This document shows positions 52,562 through 60,185 of a stretch of 64,000 nt of DNA, in pieces (the stretch's first letter is position 1; each line of letters starts with the position of its first letter). The DNA lies in NCBI RefSeq assembly GCF_003710865.1, contig NZ_RHHO01000039.1, forward strand, positions 62,001 through 126,000, in the 5' to 3' direction. The stretch comes from Brevibacillus borstelensis (GTDB lineage Bacteria; Bacillota; Bacilli; Brevibacillales; Brevibacillaceae). The notes under the pieces were generated by a model that was given only the letters and a program-made list of their open reading frames with translations, was not told where the DNA came from and made no database searches. The position numbers and the translations under genes are program-made.

Positions 52562-53069
52562 ATCGATGCTTGTATACGGCTCGTTCTTCGGCTGGGATAC
52601 GGACCCGCAGCAGCAGCCAGAGATTGCAGATGGTAAAGAACATGGCTGTAACATAGGCGGAAAAGGTCAGCGGCAGTGTGAAAAGCTCGATCGTCACGAT
52701 CCAGTAGTTGGGATGCCGGATGTAACGGTAAGGGCCGCGTGTAATCGGGGGAGCGCCGGGAAGGATGATGATCCGCGTATTCCAACGTTTTCCGAGAGTC
52801 AGGATACACCAGTAGCGAAGAGTCTGCGCGAATAGAAAGAGCGAAAAAGACAGGGGCCACCAAGGGGCAGGCATGCCTTTTCGCCAGATGCCCTCGGCCA
52901 GCAGCGCGGCAAAAAAACCGACATGTAGAAATACGATGTACTTGTAATGGTCAGCACCGACTTCATACCCGCCAATCGAACGCAAATACCGGGCATTTCG
53001 CGAGGCGAGCCTGAGCTCCAGAAGGCGCTGGAGGACAACAGCCATATAGACAATCAGGAAAAAGGACAC
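52560..53069 (-). CDS. bpsB: Isoprenylcysteine-methyltransferase-like alkylpyrone O-methyltransferase (BpsB/YpbQ)
   Basis: 169 aa with four to five membrane segments and the ICMT signature GPYRYIRHPNYWIV (about 117) plus a basic end (RVRIPAEERA). In Bacillus subtilis the YpbQ/BpsB protein methylates alkylpyrones made by the type III polyketide synthase BpsA. Here it starts (GTG 53069) 4 bases after a BpsA-like gene, the same arrangement, which supports the name. GAGGTGAGG precedes the start. The longer frame to 53120 lies inside bpsA. Confidence 0.85.
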   Translation of the reverse strand: MSFFLIVYMAVVLQRLLELRLASRNARYLRSIGGYEVGADHYKYIVFLHVGFFAALLAEGIWRKGMPAPWWPLSFSLFLFAQTLRYWCILTLGKRWNTRIIILPGAPPITRGPYRYIRHPNYWIVTIELFTLPLTFSAYVTAMFFTICNLWLLLRVRIPAEERAVYKHR

Positions 53070-53073
53070 GGCC

Positions 53074-54153
53074 TCACCTCGCTTCCAGCAGGATGAATTC
53101 CGAGCTGAAGCCGGGACCAAGGGCAGCTAGCAGGCCTTGTTCTCCCTTCGACCACGGCTTCTGCAAGCTTTTTTCCAGCACAAAGAGGACGGTAGGGGAC
53201 GACATGTTTCCGTAATCCCGCAGAACCTCTTCTGAAAACCTGATCGAGTCAGCGGGGAGCTGCAATGCTTGTTGGTAGGCGTTCAGCACCTTTGCGCCGC
53301 CCGGGTGGAAAATAAAGTGCCTCAGCTTCTCCACGGTTGTGCCGAGGGGCGCAAGAAAGCTCTCCAGCTCTTCTCGCATGGATTTGTGAATCAGGGTGGG
53401 AATATCTCTGGAAAAGACAACTTTCAGTCCCGGGTCGGTCACTTCCCAGCCCATGACATCGAGCGAATCGGACCACGTCCTGGAGCGGGCAGCGCAAAAA
53501 TGGAGCTGCGGCTGATCAGAGACGCCTGTATGTACCACTTCATCCCCTTCGATGAGCACAGCTGCAGCGCCGTCCCCGAACAGGCAGGTGGCGACCAGAT
53601 TGCTTTTGGAAACGTCCTGGCGAATAAATGTCAGGCCGCACAACTCCACACTGAGCAACAGGACCCGGCGCTTGGGGTAGGCGTTGACATATTCGCAGGA
53701 GCGGGCGAGTCCCATCGCTCCGCCCGCACAGCCCAACCCCCACAGAGGAATGCGGGTGATGTCAGAGCGCAGTCCCAGGCGGTTCAGCAGGTGGGCATCG
53801 ATACTGGGTGTGGCTATACCCGTACTGGATACGAATACAAGGCAATCAATATCGTCTATTCTGCAATTGCTGTTCTCAAGGCAGCGTTTCGCCGCCTCGG
53901 CACCGAGAGCTACAGCGTGTTGTATGTACAACCGGTTTTTTTCGGCAAAGCTGTGGTCTTGTCCGAACCATTCCAGCGGCATGCAAAAGTGCCGCTTGCG
54001 AATCCGGCTGTGGGAAAAAATGCTGATCAGCCGGTCGATGTCCGGAAAAGCATCCTGGAACAACAGGCGGGCAAAGGCCATCGAAGCCTCTTGCGTCACT
54101 TCATAAGCAGGAACAGCGGTAGCAGCAGCAGTAATCCGCGCCAGCGAGCTCAC
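53074..54153 (-). CDS. bpsA: Type III polyketide synthase (chalcone/stilbene synthase family, BpsA)
   Basis: A thiolase-fold enzyme of about 360 aa that extends acyl-CoA with malonyl-CoA to make alkylpyrones. The catalytic triad is visible: Cys in GLGCAGGAMGLA, His in FHPGGAKVL and Asn in YGNMSSPTVLFV; GALGPGFSSE-like ALGPGFSSEFILL ends the protein. The start is uncertain: GTG 54153 directly abuts GAGGAG, while a CTG at 54144, 8 bases after GGAGG, begins the protein just where the family starts (ARITAAATAVPAYE). The longer frame to 54327 includes a terminator and is wrong. Confidence 0.9.
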   Translation of the reverse strand: MSSLARITAAATAVPAYEVTQEASMAFARLLFQDAFPDIDRLISIFSHSRIRKRHFCMPLEWFGQDHSFAEKNRLYIQHAVALGAEAAKRCLENSNCRIDDIDCLVFVSSTGIATPSIDAHLLNRLGLRSDITRIPLWGLGCAGGAMGLARSCEYVNAYPKRRVLLLSVELCGLTFIRQDVSKSNLVATCLFGDGAAAVLIEGDEVVHTGVSDQPQLHFCAARSRTWSDSLDVMGWEVTDPGLKVVFSRDIPTLIHKSMREELESFLAPLGTTVEKLRHFIFHPGGAKVLNAYQQALQLPADSIRFSEEVLRDYGNMSSPTVLFVLEKSLQKPWSKGEQGLLAALGPGFSSEFILLEAR

Positions 54154-54221
54154 CTCCTCTAAAAGGTAAGTAGTTCCATTTTTCCCTACCGCAAGGAATA
54201 CATTCGTGACAGGAAGCAAGC

Positions 54222-54272
54222 AAAACAAAAACAAGCCAAAGCCTGGCAACGACCAGACATTAGCTTGTTTTG
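54222..54272 (-). terminator. Terminator after the MFS gene (minus strand)
   Basis: On the minus strand AAACAAGC...GCTTGTTT with inner TCTGG/CCAGG pairs forms a long stem, followed by a T-rich tract. It separates the MFS gene from bpsA. Confidence 0.75.
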
Positions 54273-54337
54273 CAATCCGCAGCCAAGATTCCGCCAGCAG
54301 GTATGTTCCTATTTGTTCCAGCAACAATAATTGCGGC

Positions 54338-55597
54338 TCATGATGCGGACATATTCACAGAAGTTTCTGCCGGTGCGGAAGACGACTTTCTGACAGCCTT
54401 TTTCACCAAACCGTATTGAAACACTCCGGCGATCAGCAAGAGCAGACCGACGATGGAAAACCAGTACGCGCCGCCGATATTGCGAAACGCGACGGCTCCG
54501 GTGGACGGACCTATCGTACCGGTGATTCCCCAGTTCGCGCCGAAAATGGAAAAGTATCTCCCTCGGAGCTCCGCTGGTGCCAGTACGGAGATCGCCTTTT
54601 GGATCTGCGGGCCATAGAGCATCTCGCCAATCGTAAAAATGGCTTCGGCCACTACGAGCAGCCAGAATACTGGGGCCCAACCGTAACCGAATCCGACGCA
54701 TCCGAGCAGCAGGTAAGCGGCGAGAATAATTCGCTCGGGCGGGAACCGATCGGCAAACCTGGCAATGGCGATTTGACAGCAGACGACCAGTACTCCATTG
54801 ATTGTCATCAAGGTGGCAAATACCGTCAGGAAGTCGTCAAAGCGAGTGCGCAAGTGCTGCGGCAGGATAATTTCCACCTGCGAGTACAACAGTGAGACGG
54901 GGATTGCGGCCAATGTCATCCACAGCAGGGTGGTATGCTCCCGCAAGCGGAGCTTCGGCGCTTTTGACACGTCCTCTGGCTGCCCCCCTTTCTGTTTGCC
55001 GGATTCCCTTCTTTCCTTGGGGAGTGTCTCCGGGATTTTCCACATGATCAACAGACAATAGATCATGAGCGTCGCCGAGCAAATTCCGAAGGCGATAGCC
55101 GGGTTGATCTTGTAAAGCGTGACCCCGATAAGAGGGCCTGCGGCTGCTCCGAGGTTTAAAGCGGTATGGAGCAGGGCGAACACCTCGCTGCGCTTTTCTT
55201 CCGGGACGACGTCTGTCACCTGGGCGCTGGCAGCAGGCCAGAACAAAGCGGCTCCAATTCCATTCAGGATGGTTAGAGAAGCAAAGGCGATCAGGGATTC
55301 GGCCCAAATATAGCCCGCCATCGAAATCGACTCGATGACCAGAGCGGCCACCATCAAAGGCTTGCGTCCATAGCGGTCGGCAAGTCCACCGGCGTATACG
55401 CTGGCCACGATGCTGGTGAGAGGCTGAAGGCTTGTAACCATTGCTGCTACCAGAAGATTCCCATCCATCCGATCGTACAAATAGAAAGCGAGAAAAGGGC
55501 GAAGCATAAAACCGGCAAACGTTGTCAGGATGGTTCCGATCACGCGTATCCAAATCGTGGTATCATAGCGTGAGATGATGTTCTGCAGCCAAGCCAT
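54338..55597 (-). CDS. MFS multidrug-type efflux transporter
   Basis: 419 aa with 12 predicted membrane segments and the major facilitator signature GGLADRYGRKPLM between segments 2 and 3 (about 69-81); a weaker copy IARFADRFPPERI sits in the second half. The central loop is charged (ERRESGKQKGGQPED). It belongs to the drug-proton antiporter group resembling MDR/YttB-type pumps. It is divergent from a MarR regulator at 55821, a common pump-repressor layout. Substrate unknown. Confidence 0.88.
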   Translation of the reverse strand: MAWLQNIISRYDTTIWIRVIGTILTTFAGFMLRPFLAFYLYDRMDGNLLVAAMVTSLQPLTSIVASVYAGGLADRYGRKPLMVAALVIESISMAGYIWAESLIAFASLTILNGIGAALFWPAASAQVTDVVPEEKRSEVFALLHTALNLGAAAGPLIGVTLYKINPAIAFGICSATLMIYCLLIMWKIPETLPKERRESGKQKGGQPEDVSKAPKLRLREHTTLLWMTLAAIPVSLLYSQVEIILPQHLRTRFDDFLTVFATLMTINGVLVVCCQIAIARFADRFPPERIILAAYLLLGCVGFGYGWAPVFWLLVVAEAIFTIGEMLYGPQIQKAISVLAPAELRGRYFSIFGANWGITGTIGPSTGAVAFRNIGGAYWFSIVGLLLLIAGVFQYGLVKKAVRKSSSAPAETSVNMSAS

Positions 55598-55820
55598 GCG
55601 ACAAATTCCTCTCTTCCGATAAAAGGTTATTTAGTAAGACATAAGTATAAGGGAGCGTCTATTGAAAAGAAAGGAAATTGTTTCTGTTGGCAACTTTCAG
55701 AGATTTAAAAGCTATAAAAGAGCTTTGACGGATGCTTACTCCTGTGTTTCTATAGGAAGTAACTGCATTATCGCAGGAAGACCAGATCCCCCAAGGGTAG
55801 AATAAAAGGAGACAGGGTAC

Positions 55821-56252
55821 ATGACAGATCGCTTTCGAGACAGCCTCGGCCACAACCTTCATCGCGTAGGCCAACTGATCAGGGAAGAGACAGCCAAAGC
55901 GCTTGGGCCGTTTGGCATAACTCCCGAGCAGTGGCAACTGTTGGTTGCGACCGCACAGACGGACGGGCTCACTCCCTCGGAATTGGGAAAGCGGACTTTG
56001 CGTGACAAGACGACGATATCGCGCATTTTGCCCGGTTTGCTGAAAAAAGGCTGGCTGAAAACGGAGCCCCATTCCCAGGACGCCCGAAGCTACATCGTAA
56101 AAATGGCGCCTGATAAAGTGAAGGTCATAGAAGAAACATTGGAGGCAGTACGGGACCATTTCACGCAAAGCGTATTTGCGCCATTTTCGAAAGCTGAACA
56201 AGACATGTTTCTAAGCATGGTGGTAAGGCTGAGGGACCACCTGGAGAAATGA
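55821..56252 (+). CDS. MarR-family transcriptional regulator (second)
   Basis: 143 aa. Helix-turn-helix: ITPEQWQLLVATAQTDGLTPSELGKRTLRDKTTISRILPGLL (about 33-75) and wing GWLKTEPHSQDARSYIVKM. AAAAGGAGACAGGG precedes the ATG. It is divergent from the MFS pump and followed, after two palindromes, by a DUF167-fusion gene. It may control both. It has no cysteine, so it is not a thiol redox sensor. Confidence 0.9.
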   Translation: MTDRFRDSLGHNLHRVGQLIREETAKALGPFGITPEQWQLLVATAQTDGLTPSELGKRTLRDKTTISRILPGLLKKGWLKTEPHSQDARSYIVKMAPDKVKVIEETLEAVRDHFTQSVFAPFSKAEQDMFLSMVVRLRDHLEK

Positions 56253-56253
56253 T

Positions 56254-56303
56254 GGTTGCATATGCAACCTCCTTTTGTTACCCTAATGGTTGTATATACA
56301 ATT
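56254..56303 (+). promoter_or_regulatory. Twin MarR-type palindromes over the promoter of the DUF167-fusion gene
   Basis: GGTTGCATATGCAACC (56254-56269) is a perfect 16-bp palindrome; GGTTGTATATACAATT (56288-56303) is a close variant (12 central bases perfect). Their centres are 34 bases apart, about three helical turns. A promoter TTGTTA (56275-56280), 16 bases, TACAAT (56297-56302) runs through the second site. This fits repression of the downstream gene by the MarR protein encoded just upstream. Confidence 0.7.
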
Positions 56304-56319
56304 AGTTGGGGTGAGAAGG

Positions 56320-56886
56320 ATGAAATTGACCGTACGAAAGGCAGACGGACCGGGCTGGCTGATGATCGCCGAAATGGTGGAAAACGGGCTTTACAAAGTC
56401 GTCACGGAGCGTTGCGGCGAAGACCCTCCTTACGCTACAATCCTGCAGTTCTTGCACCGCCTGCCAAGGCTTCTCGACCGGATATGCGGAGTCGAGGCGC
56501 TCGAAATTCAGCCGAGCCGCGTCGTTTCTGCCAAGCGTGCAGCACGAGCGGCCAGCAGGGAGATGGAGGCGGCGAGGAGAAAGCAGTCACCCGGGAAGTC
56601 TTTTCAGATCATCAGCCAGGAGCTGGAGAAGGCGGCGGAATGGAAGCGGGAGGTCACAGAGCTGACTCTCTGGGTCAAACCGGGCAAAAAGAGAACGGCC
56701 ATAACGGGGGAGACACTCAAGGGAATGCTTGTCGTCGAGGTGACAGGATCTCCAAGGGACAGCCAGACACACGACGAACTCCGTGCCTTGTTAAAGAAGA
56801 GGTTTCACGCATATGACAACGATATTGAATTGGTCGAAGGCTACGCCAGCCAGCGCAAGCTTTACCGGATCACGCACCGCCGCTGA
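56320..56886 (+). CDS. DUF167 (YggU)-like domain fused to an unknown N-terminal domain
   Basis: 188 aa. The C-terminal part (about 112-185) follows the DUF167 pattern: LTLWVKPGKKRTAITGE at its start, a helix (HDELRALLKKRF) and IELVEGYASQRKLYRI at its end. Normal DUF167 proteins are about 95 residues; here about 110 extra residues precede it, beginning with a beta-rich segment (GWLMIAEMVENGLYKVVTE) and a basic helix (SAKRAARAASREMEAARR). I do not know the N-terminal domain. Transcribed from a promoter covered by MarR-type sites. Confidence 0.72.
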   Translation: MKLTVRKADGPGWLMIAEMVENGLYKVVTERCGEDPPYATILQFLHRLPRLLDRICGVEALEIQPSRVVSAKRAARAASREMEAARRKQSPGKSFQIISQELEKAAEWKREVTELTLWVKPGKKRTAITGETLKGMLVVEVTGSPRDSQTHDELRALLKKRFHAYDNDIELVEGYASQRKLYRITHRR

Positions 56887-56990
56887 TTCCTGCTGCCGAG
56901 TCCAGGCAGCAAAGGGGGAAGTCAAAGAAAAAAACGGCATGCTGGCAGCCGGGAAATAAAAAGTGAACAACTGGCAACACTAACACTCGT

Positions 56991-57017
56991 ACCCTAGGCG
57001 GACGGGTATTTTTTTAT
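56991..57017 (+). terminator. Weak terminator after the DUF167-fusion gene
   Basis: TACCC and GGGTA pair around a 9-base loop and are followed by seven T residues. The stem is short. Apart from this and the Pho/promoter elements listed, the 320-base gap 56887-57206 shows nothing else. Confidence 0.4.
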
Positions 57018-57077
57018 CCTTTCAGAAAATAAGGATCGGGGCCGTTTTAACGCATCATTTTTCATTTGTCATCTGTC

Positions 57078-57105
57078 TTTACAAAAACTTAACAATTTCT
57101 TAAAG
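57078..57105 (+). promoter_or_regulatory. Pho-box array (PhoP binding) upstream of the pit operon
   Basis: TTTACA (57078-57083), TTAACA (57089-57094) and TTAAAG (57100-57105) recur every 11 bases with 5-base spacers. This is the spacing of PhoP-binding repeats (TT[A/C/T]ACA) in Bacillus. The array lies about 32 bases before the -35 box of the phosphate transporter operon, a suitable place for activation under phosphate limitation. Confidence 0.65.
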
Positions 57106-57136
57106 AAAAAAATACACATTTGTCCTTGTTTTTAAA

Positions 57137-57165
57137 TTTACCTTCACAAAGTTGTTCGATATAAT
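57137..57165 (+). promoter_or_regulatory. Promoter of the pit operon
   Basis: TTTACC (57137-57142), 17 bases, TATAAT (57160-57165), 42 bases before the start codon. The weak -35 box fits a promoter that needs an activator. Confidence 0.55.
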
Positions 57166-57206
57166 CGGTGAGGCGTTAGTTATTCAAAGGAGTGACGACT
57201 GATCTT

Positions 57207-57824
57207 ATGTTAAAAAGCAAAAAGCACATCTTCTTTGACTTGTTCGAGCAGCAAATTGCCAATGTCCACAAGGGAACCCATCTGTTTTATGAAATGATCG
57301 GGAACTACCAGGACTTGGAATCCAAAGTAAAAGAAATCAAGTCGGTGGAAAAAGAAGGAGACGAGATCGTTCGCCGGATTATGAATGAATTGAACTCTAC
57401 CTTTATCACTCCGCTGGAGAGGGAAGATATTCACCAGTTGGCCCATACGATGGACTCAATGATCGACTACATCGACGGCGTAGCAGACCGGATGTACTTG
57501 TACCAGGTGCGCCAGCCAGATCCGCGCGTGCTTGCACAGGCCAACATTTTGGTGAAATGCTCGGCGAAGCTGATCGAATTGATCCGTACGCTGCGCAAAC
57601 TGGATCATCAGGTCGTATCCAAATACGCTGCCGAAATCAAGGAATTGGAACATGAATCCGACTCCAACTACCGTAAAATGGTTTCTGATTTGCTCAACGC
57701 TCCTAACGCTGATCCGATCGAAGCGATCAAGCTCAAGGAAATTTACGACAAACTGGAAGACTGTGCCGACTTTGCCGAGGACGTATCCAACCTGGTAGAA
57801 GGGATCGTGCTGAAGAATGCCTAG
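57207..57824 (+). CDS. PhoU-like (DUF47) Pit accessory protein
   Basis: 205 aa, all-helical PhoU-like protein of the DUF47 family, found next to Pit phosphate transporters and thought to regulate them. Typical segments: FFDLFEQQIANVHKGTHLFYEM (about 9-31), VEKEGDEIVRRIMNELNSTFITPLEREDIHQLA (about 48-80) and ELEHESDSNYRKM, with the acidic ExxxD metal motifs. ATG 57207 is preceded by AAAGGAG at 14 bases; GTG 57192 is a possible alternative. It overlaps pit by 8 bases. Confidence 0.9.
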   Translation: MLKSKKHIFFDLFEQQIANVHKGTHLFYEMIGNYQDLESKVKEIKSVEKEGDEIVRRIMNELNSTFITPLEREDIHQLAHTMDSMIDYIDGVADRMYLYQVRQPDPRVLAQANILVKCSAKLIELIRTLRKLDHQVVSKYAAEIKELEHESDSNYRKMVSDLLNAPNADPIEAIKLKEIYDKLEDCADFAEDVSNLVEGIVLKNA

Positions 57825-58836
57825 TCTTTCCCCGGATATGATTATCCTGATCCTCGTTGTGATCATGGCGCTTAGCTTCGACTTTATCAATGGATTTCAC
57901 GATACCGCTAACGCCATCGCGACTTCAGTGTCTACCCGAGCGTTAAGCCCGCGCACGGCTATCATTATCGCGTCGTTCTTAAATCTGATCGGGGCGCTCA
58001 CGTACACAGGGGTAGCGAAAACGATCGGAGGATCGATTGCCGACCCGTTCCAGTTGGAAAACGGATTGGTCGTCGTGCTTGCTGCATTGACGTCAGCCAT
58101 CCTGTGGAACCTGATCACCTGGTGGTTCGGAATTCCCAGCTCCTCCTCGCACGCGCTGATTGGCGGGATCGCTGGGGCAGTCGTAGGTGCTGCTGGCGTC
58201 GGTTCCATTAACATGGCAGGCTTTATCAGCATTGTACAAGCCTTGATTTTTTCTCCATTGATCGCATTTGTCGTCGGTTTTACCGTAATCAAGATCATTT
58301 CGGCGATCGTAGCCAATATGGCGTATCATCCGACGAACAAAGGTTTTCGGATGCTGCAGGTCGTAGCTGCCTCCTGGCAATCCTTTAGCCATGGAGCCAA
58401 CGATGCGCAAAAAACGATGGGGATTATTACCTTCGCATTGATTTCCGGTGGATTTATGACGCCGGAAAACGGTGACTTCTCCATTCCTCTCTGGGTCAAA
58501 ATCTCCGCTGCGGTGGCGATGGCACTAGGGACATCTGTCGGCGGCTGGCGGATTATCAAGACGATGGGCGGCAAGATCATGAAAATCAAGCCGATCAGCG
58601 GCTTCTCTGCAGACCTTTCGTCGGCGATGATCATCACCATTTTTACGGCGTTCAAGCTGCCGGTCAGTACAACGCACGTAATTACTTCCTCGATTCTTGG
58701 CGTAGGTGCCTCCCAAAAGTTTTCAGCTGTTAAATGGGGGCTTGCCGGAAGGATTTTGGTCACATGGGTAATCACGTTGCCGGCTACAGGTTTACTGGCT
58801 GCTGCCTGTTACGTGGTGTACGATGTGTTCCTGTAA
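57817..58836 (+). CDS. pit: Low-affinity inorganic phosphate transporter (PiT family)
   Basis: 339 aa with about ten membrane segments. The PiT signature occurs twice: FDFINGFHDTANAIATSVSTRALSP (about 20) and SFSHGANDAQKTMGII (about 189), the two halves of the inverted repeat. GIPSSSSHALIGGI (about 105) and VSTTHVITSSILGVGAS (about 282) are the other conserved pair. It imports phosphate with a cation. Coupled to the DUF47 gene and controlled by the Pho-box promoter upstream. Confidence 0.94.
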   Translation: MPSLSPDMIILILVVIMALSFDFINGFHDTANAIATSVSTRALSPRTAIIIASFLNLIGALTYTGVAKTIGGSIADPFQLENGLVVVLAALTSAILWNLITWWFGIPSSSSHALIGGIAGAVVGAAGVGSINMAGFISIVQALIFSPLIAFVVGFTVIKIISAIVANMAYHPTNKGFRMLQVVAASWQSFSHGANDAQKTMGIITFALISGGFMTPENGDFSIPLWVKISAAVAMALGTSVGGWRIIKTMGGKIMKIKPISGFSADLSSAMIITIFTAFKLPVSTTHVITSSILGVGASQKFSAVKWGLAGRILVTWVITLPATGLLAAACYVVYDVFL

Positions 58837-58872
58837 AAGGAATTCGTTTATAGCGTTCATAAATAAAATGCC

Positions 58873-58909
58873 AGCGTCCTTTCCTGCCGTACGGGGAAGG
58901 ACGCTTTTT
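58873..58909 (+). terminator. Rho-independent terminator after pit
   Basis: AGCGTCCTT (58873-58881) pairs with AAGGACGCT (58897-58905), followed by T residues. Confidence 0.88.
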
Positions 58910-58923
58910 GCTGCCCTGCAAAG

Positions 58924-59163
58924 TTATGACGGACGCGTCAGACGCGCCCAAAAGCCTTGTTTCGGTTTGATGGTGACCATGCGTATGGATGAGATGGGAA
59001 TATACGCGAGAGACCCGTCCGTCATCTCCAGAAGAATGCCGTCTTCGCTGTAATCGTAGAGCCGCCCCTCTTCAAAGGAGGATGTACCAGCGGAAATCAT
59101 CGCCGGTGCGAAGTGAACCCGGACATCCCTGTCGAGGTAGTCCTCCAACATACCCTCATTCAT
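58924..59163 (-). CDS. Small beta-rich protein, unknown
   Basis: 79 aa. The order of short strands (LDRDVRVHFAP, EEGRLYDYSEDGILLEM, LAYIPISSIRMVTI) suggests an Sm-like or SH3-like barrel, but I cannot name a family. ATG 59163 has AAGGCGGG about 9 bases upstream; the ATG at 59202 lacks one. It lies tail-to-tail with pit and downstream of lgt on the same strand. Confidence 0.65.
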   Translation of the reverse strand: MNEGMLEDYLDRDVRVHFAPAMISAGTSSFEEGRLYDYSEDGILLEMTDGSLAYIPISSIRMVTIKPKQGFWARLTRPS

Positions 59164-59232
59164 ATCAAAACACCCGCCTTGTTTTTTCCTCAGTATGCCC
59201 ATCTTTTCGACAATTCAGACGCAGGTGCCCCG

Positions 59233-59263
59233 AAAGAAAAGCCACCGCTCGTTGGAGGGTGGC
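59233..59263 (-). terminator. Terminator after lgt
   Basis: On the minus strand GCCACC...GGTGGC forms a 6-bp stem with an 11-base loop, followed by TTTTCTTTC, just after the lgt stop. Confidence 0.75.
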
Positions 59264-59279
59264 TCTGTCATTCTGTTTC

Positions 59280-60077
59280 TTATTCTGAAGTATTGTGGGA
59301 CTGGATGGACTGTCTGCTTTTTCTCGCAAACACGATCAGCAAGATAATGCCCACCGCGATTAGAGAAAGGCTGACCAATTGGGCAACGCGCAATGTTCCG
59401 CCGATCAGGAGAGAGTCTGTACGCATGCCCTCGATAAAAAAGCGGCCGATTGAATACAGGACCAGATAGCTGAACAATACTTGTCCGTCAAAGCGTTTGA
59501 AGCGGTACAGCATTGCCATCAGGATGGCGAAGACGAGCAGGTTCCACATCGACTCGTAGAAGAACGTTGGGTGGTAATACTGCCCCCCGATGTACATCTG
59601 GTCGCGGATAAACGCAGGAAAATGAGCCATGTACTCCGCAGTTGCCGGTCCGCCGTGCGCTTCCTGGTTAATAAAGTTGCCCCAGCGGCCGATCGCTTGC
59701 CCCAGAATGACACTGGGAATCATCGCATCCCCCAGCAGCAAAAACGGCAGGTTGTGCTTGCGGACATACCAGGCACCGGCGAGAACGCCGCCGATCAAGC
59801 CGCCGTGAATCGCCAGCCCTCCTTCCCAAACGTAGAAAACGGAGAGGAGATTGTCTTTGTACTGGTCCCACTCAAAAATGACGTAGTAAGCACGAGCGCA
59901 AATGATGGCAGCGGGAATGATGAGTACGACCATGTTCAGGACGTGATCAGGATCTATGCCCGAACGCTTGGCATTGTAGCGGGCGAGATAGGTTCCCAGA
60001 AAAAACGCAAACCCCATAATGATTCCGTACCAGTGAATATTGATGGGGCCAAGTGATAATGCTATCGGATCAATCAT
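59280..60077 (-). CDS. lgt: Prolipoprotein diacylglyceryl transferase
   Basis: 265 aa, seven membrane segments. Lgt attaches diacylglycerol to the lipobox cysteine of prolipoproteins, several of which are encoded in this window. The signature GRWGNFINQEAHGGPA (about 137-152) and HGGLIGGVLAGAWYV (about 101, with catalytic His) are intact. ATG 60077 is preceded by AAGGAGGAATAC. The upstream frame to 60185 is a shadow. In Bacillus lgt follows hprK; here a LigD-type gene lies upstream. Confidence 0.95.
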   Translation of the reverse strand: MIDPIALSLGPINIHWYGIIMGFAFFLGTYLARYNAKRSGIDPDHVLNMVVLIIPAAIICARAYYVIFEWDQYKDNLLSVFYVWEGGLAIHGGLIGGVLAGAWYVRKHNLPFLLLGDAMIPSVILGQAIGRWGNFINQEAHGGPATAEYMAHFPAFIRDQMYIGGQYYHPTFFYESMWNLLVFAILMAMLYRFKRFDGQVLFSYLVLYSIGRFFIEGMRTDSLLIGGTLRVAQLVSLSLIAVGIILLIVFARKSRQSIQSHNTSE

Positions 60078-60185
60078 GTTGTATTCCTCCTTGCCTCCAA
60101 ACATCTCTGCACAGTATAGCACAAATCGCATGCGCAGTTCCAATTGTGCAGATGGCAACAGCAGGCAGCCTGTGGACCGCCGCAC

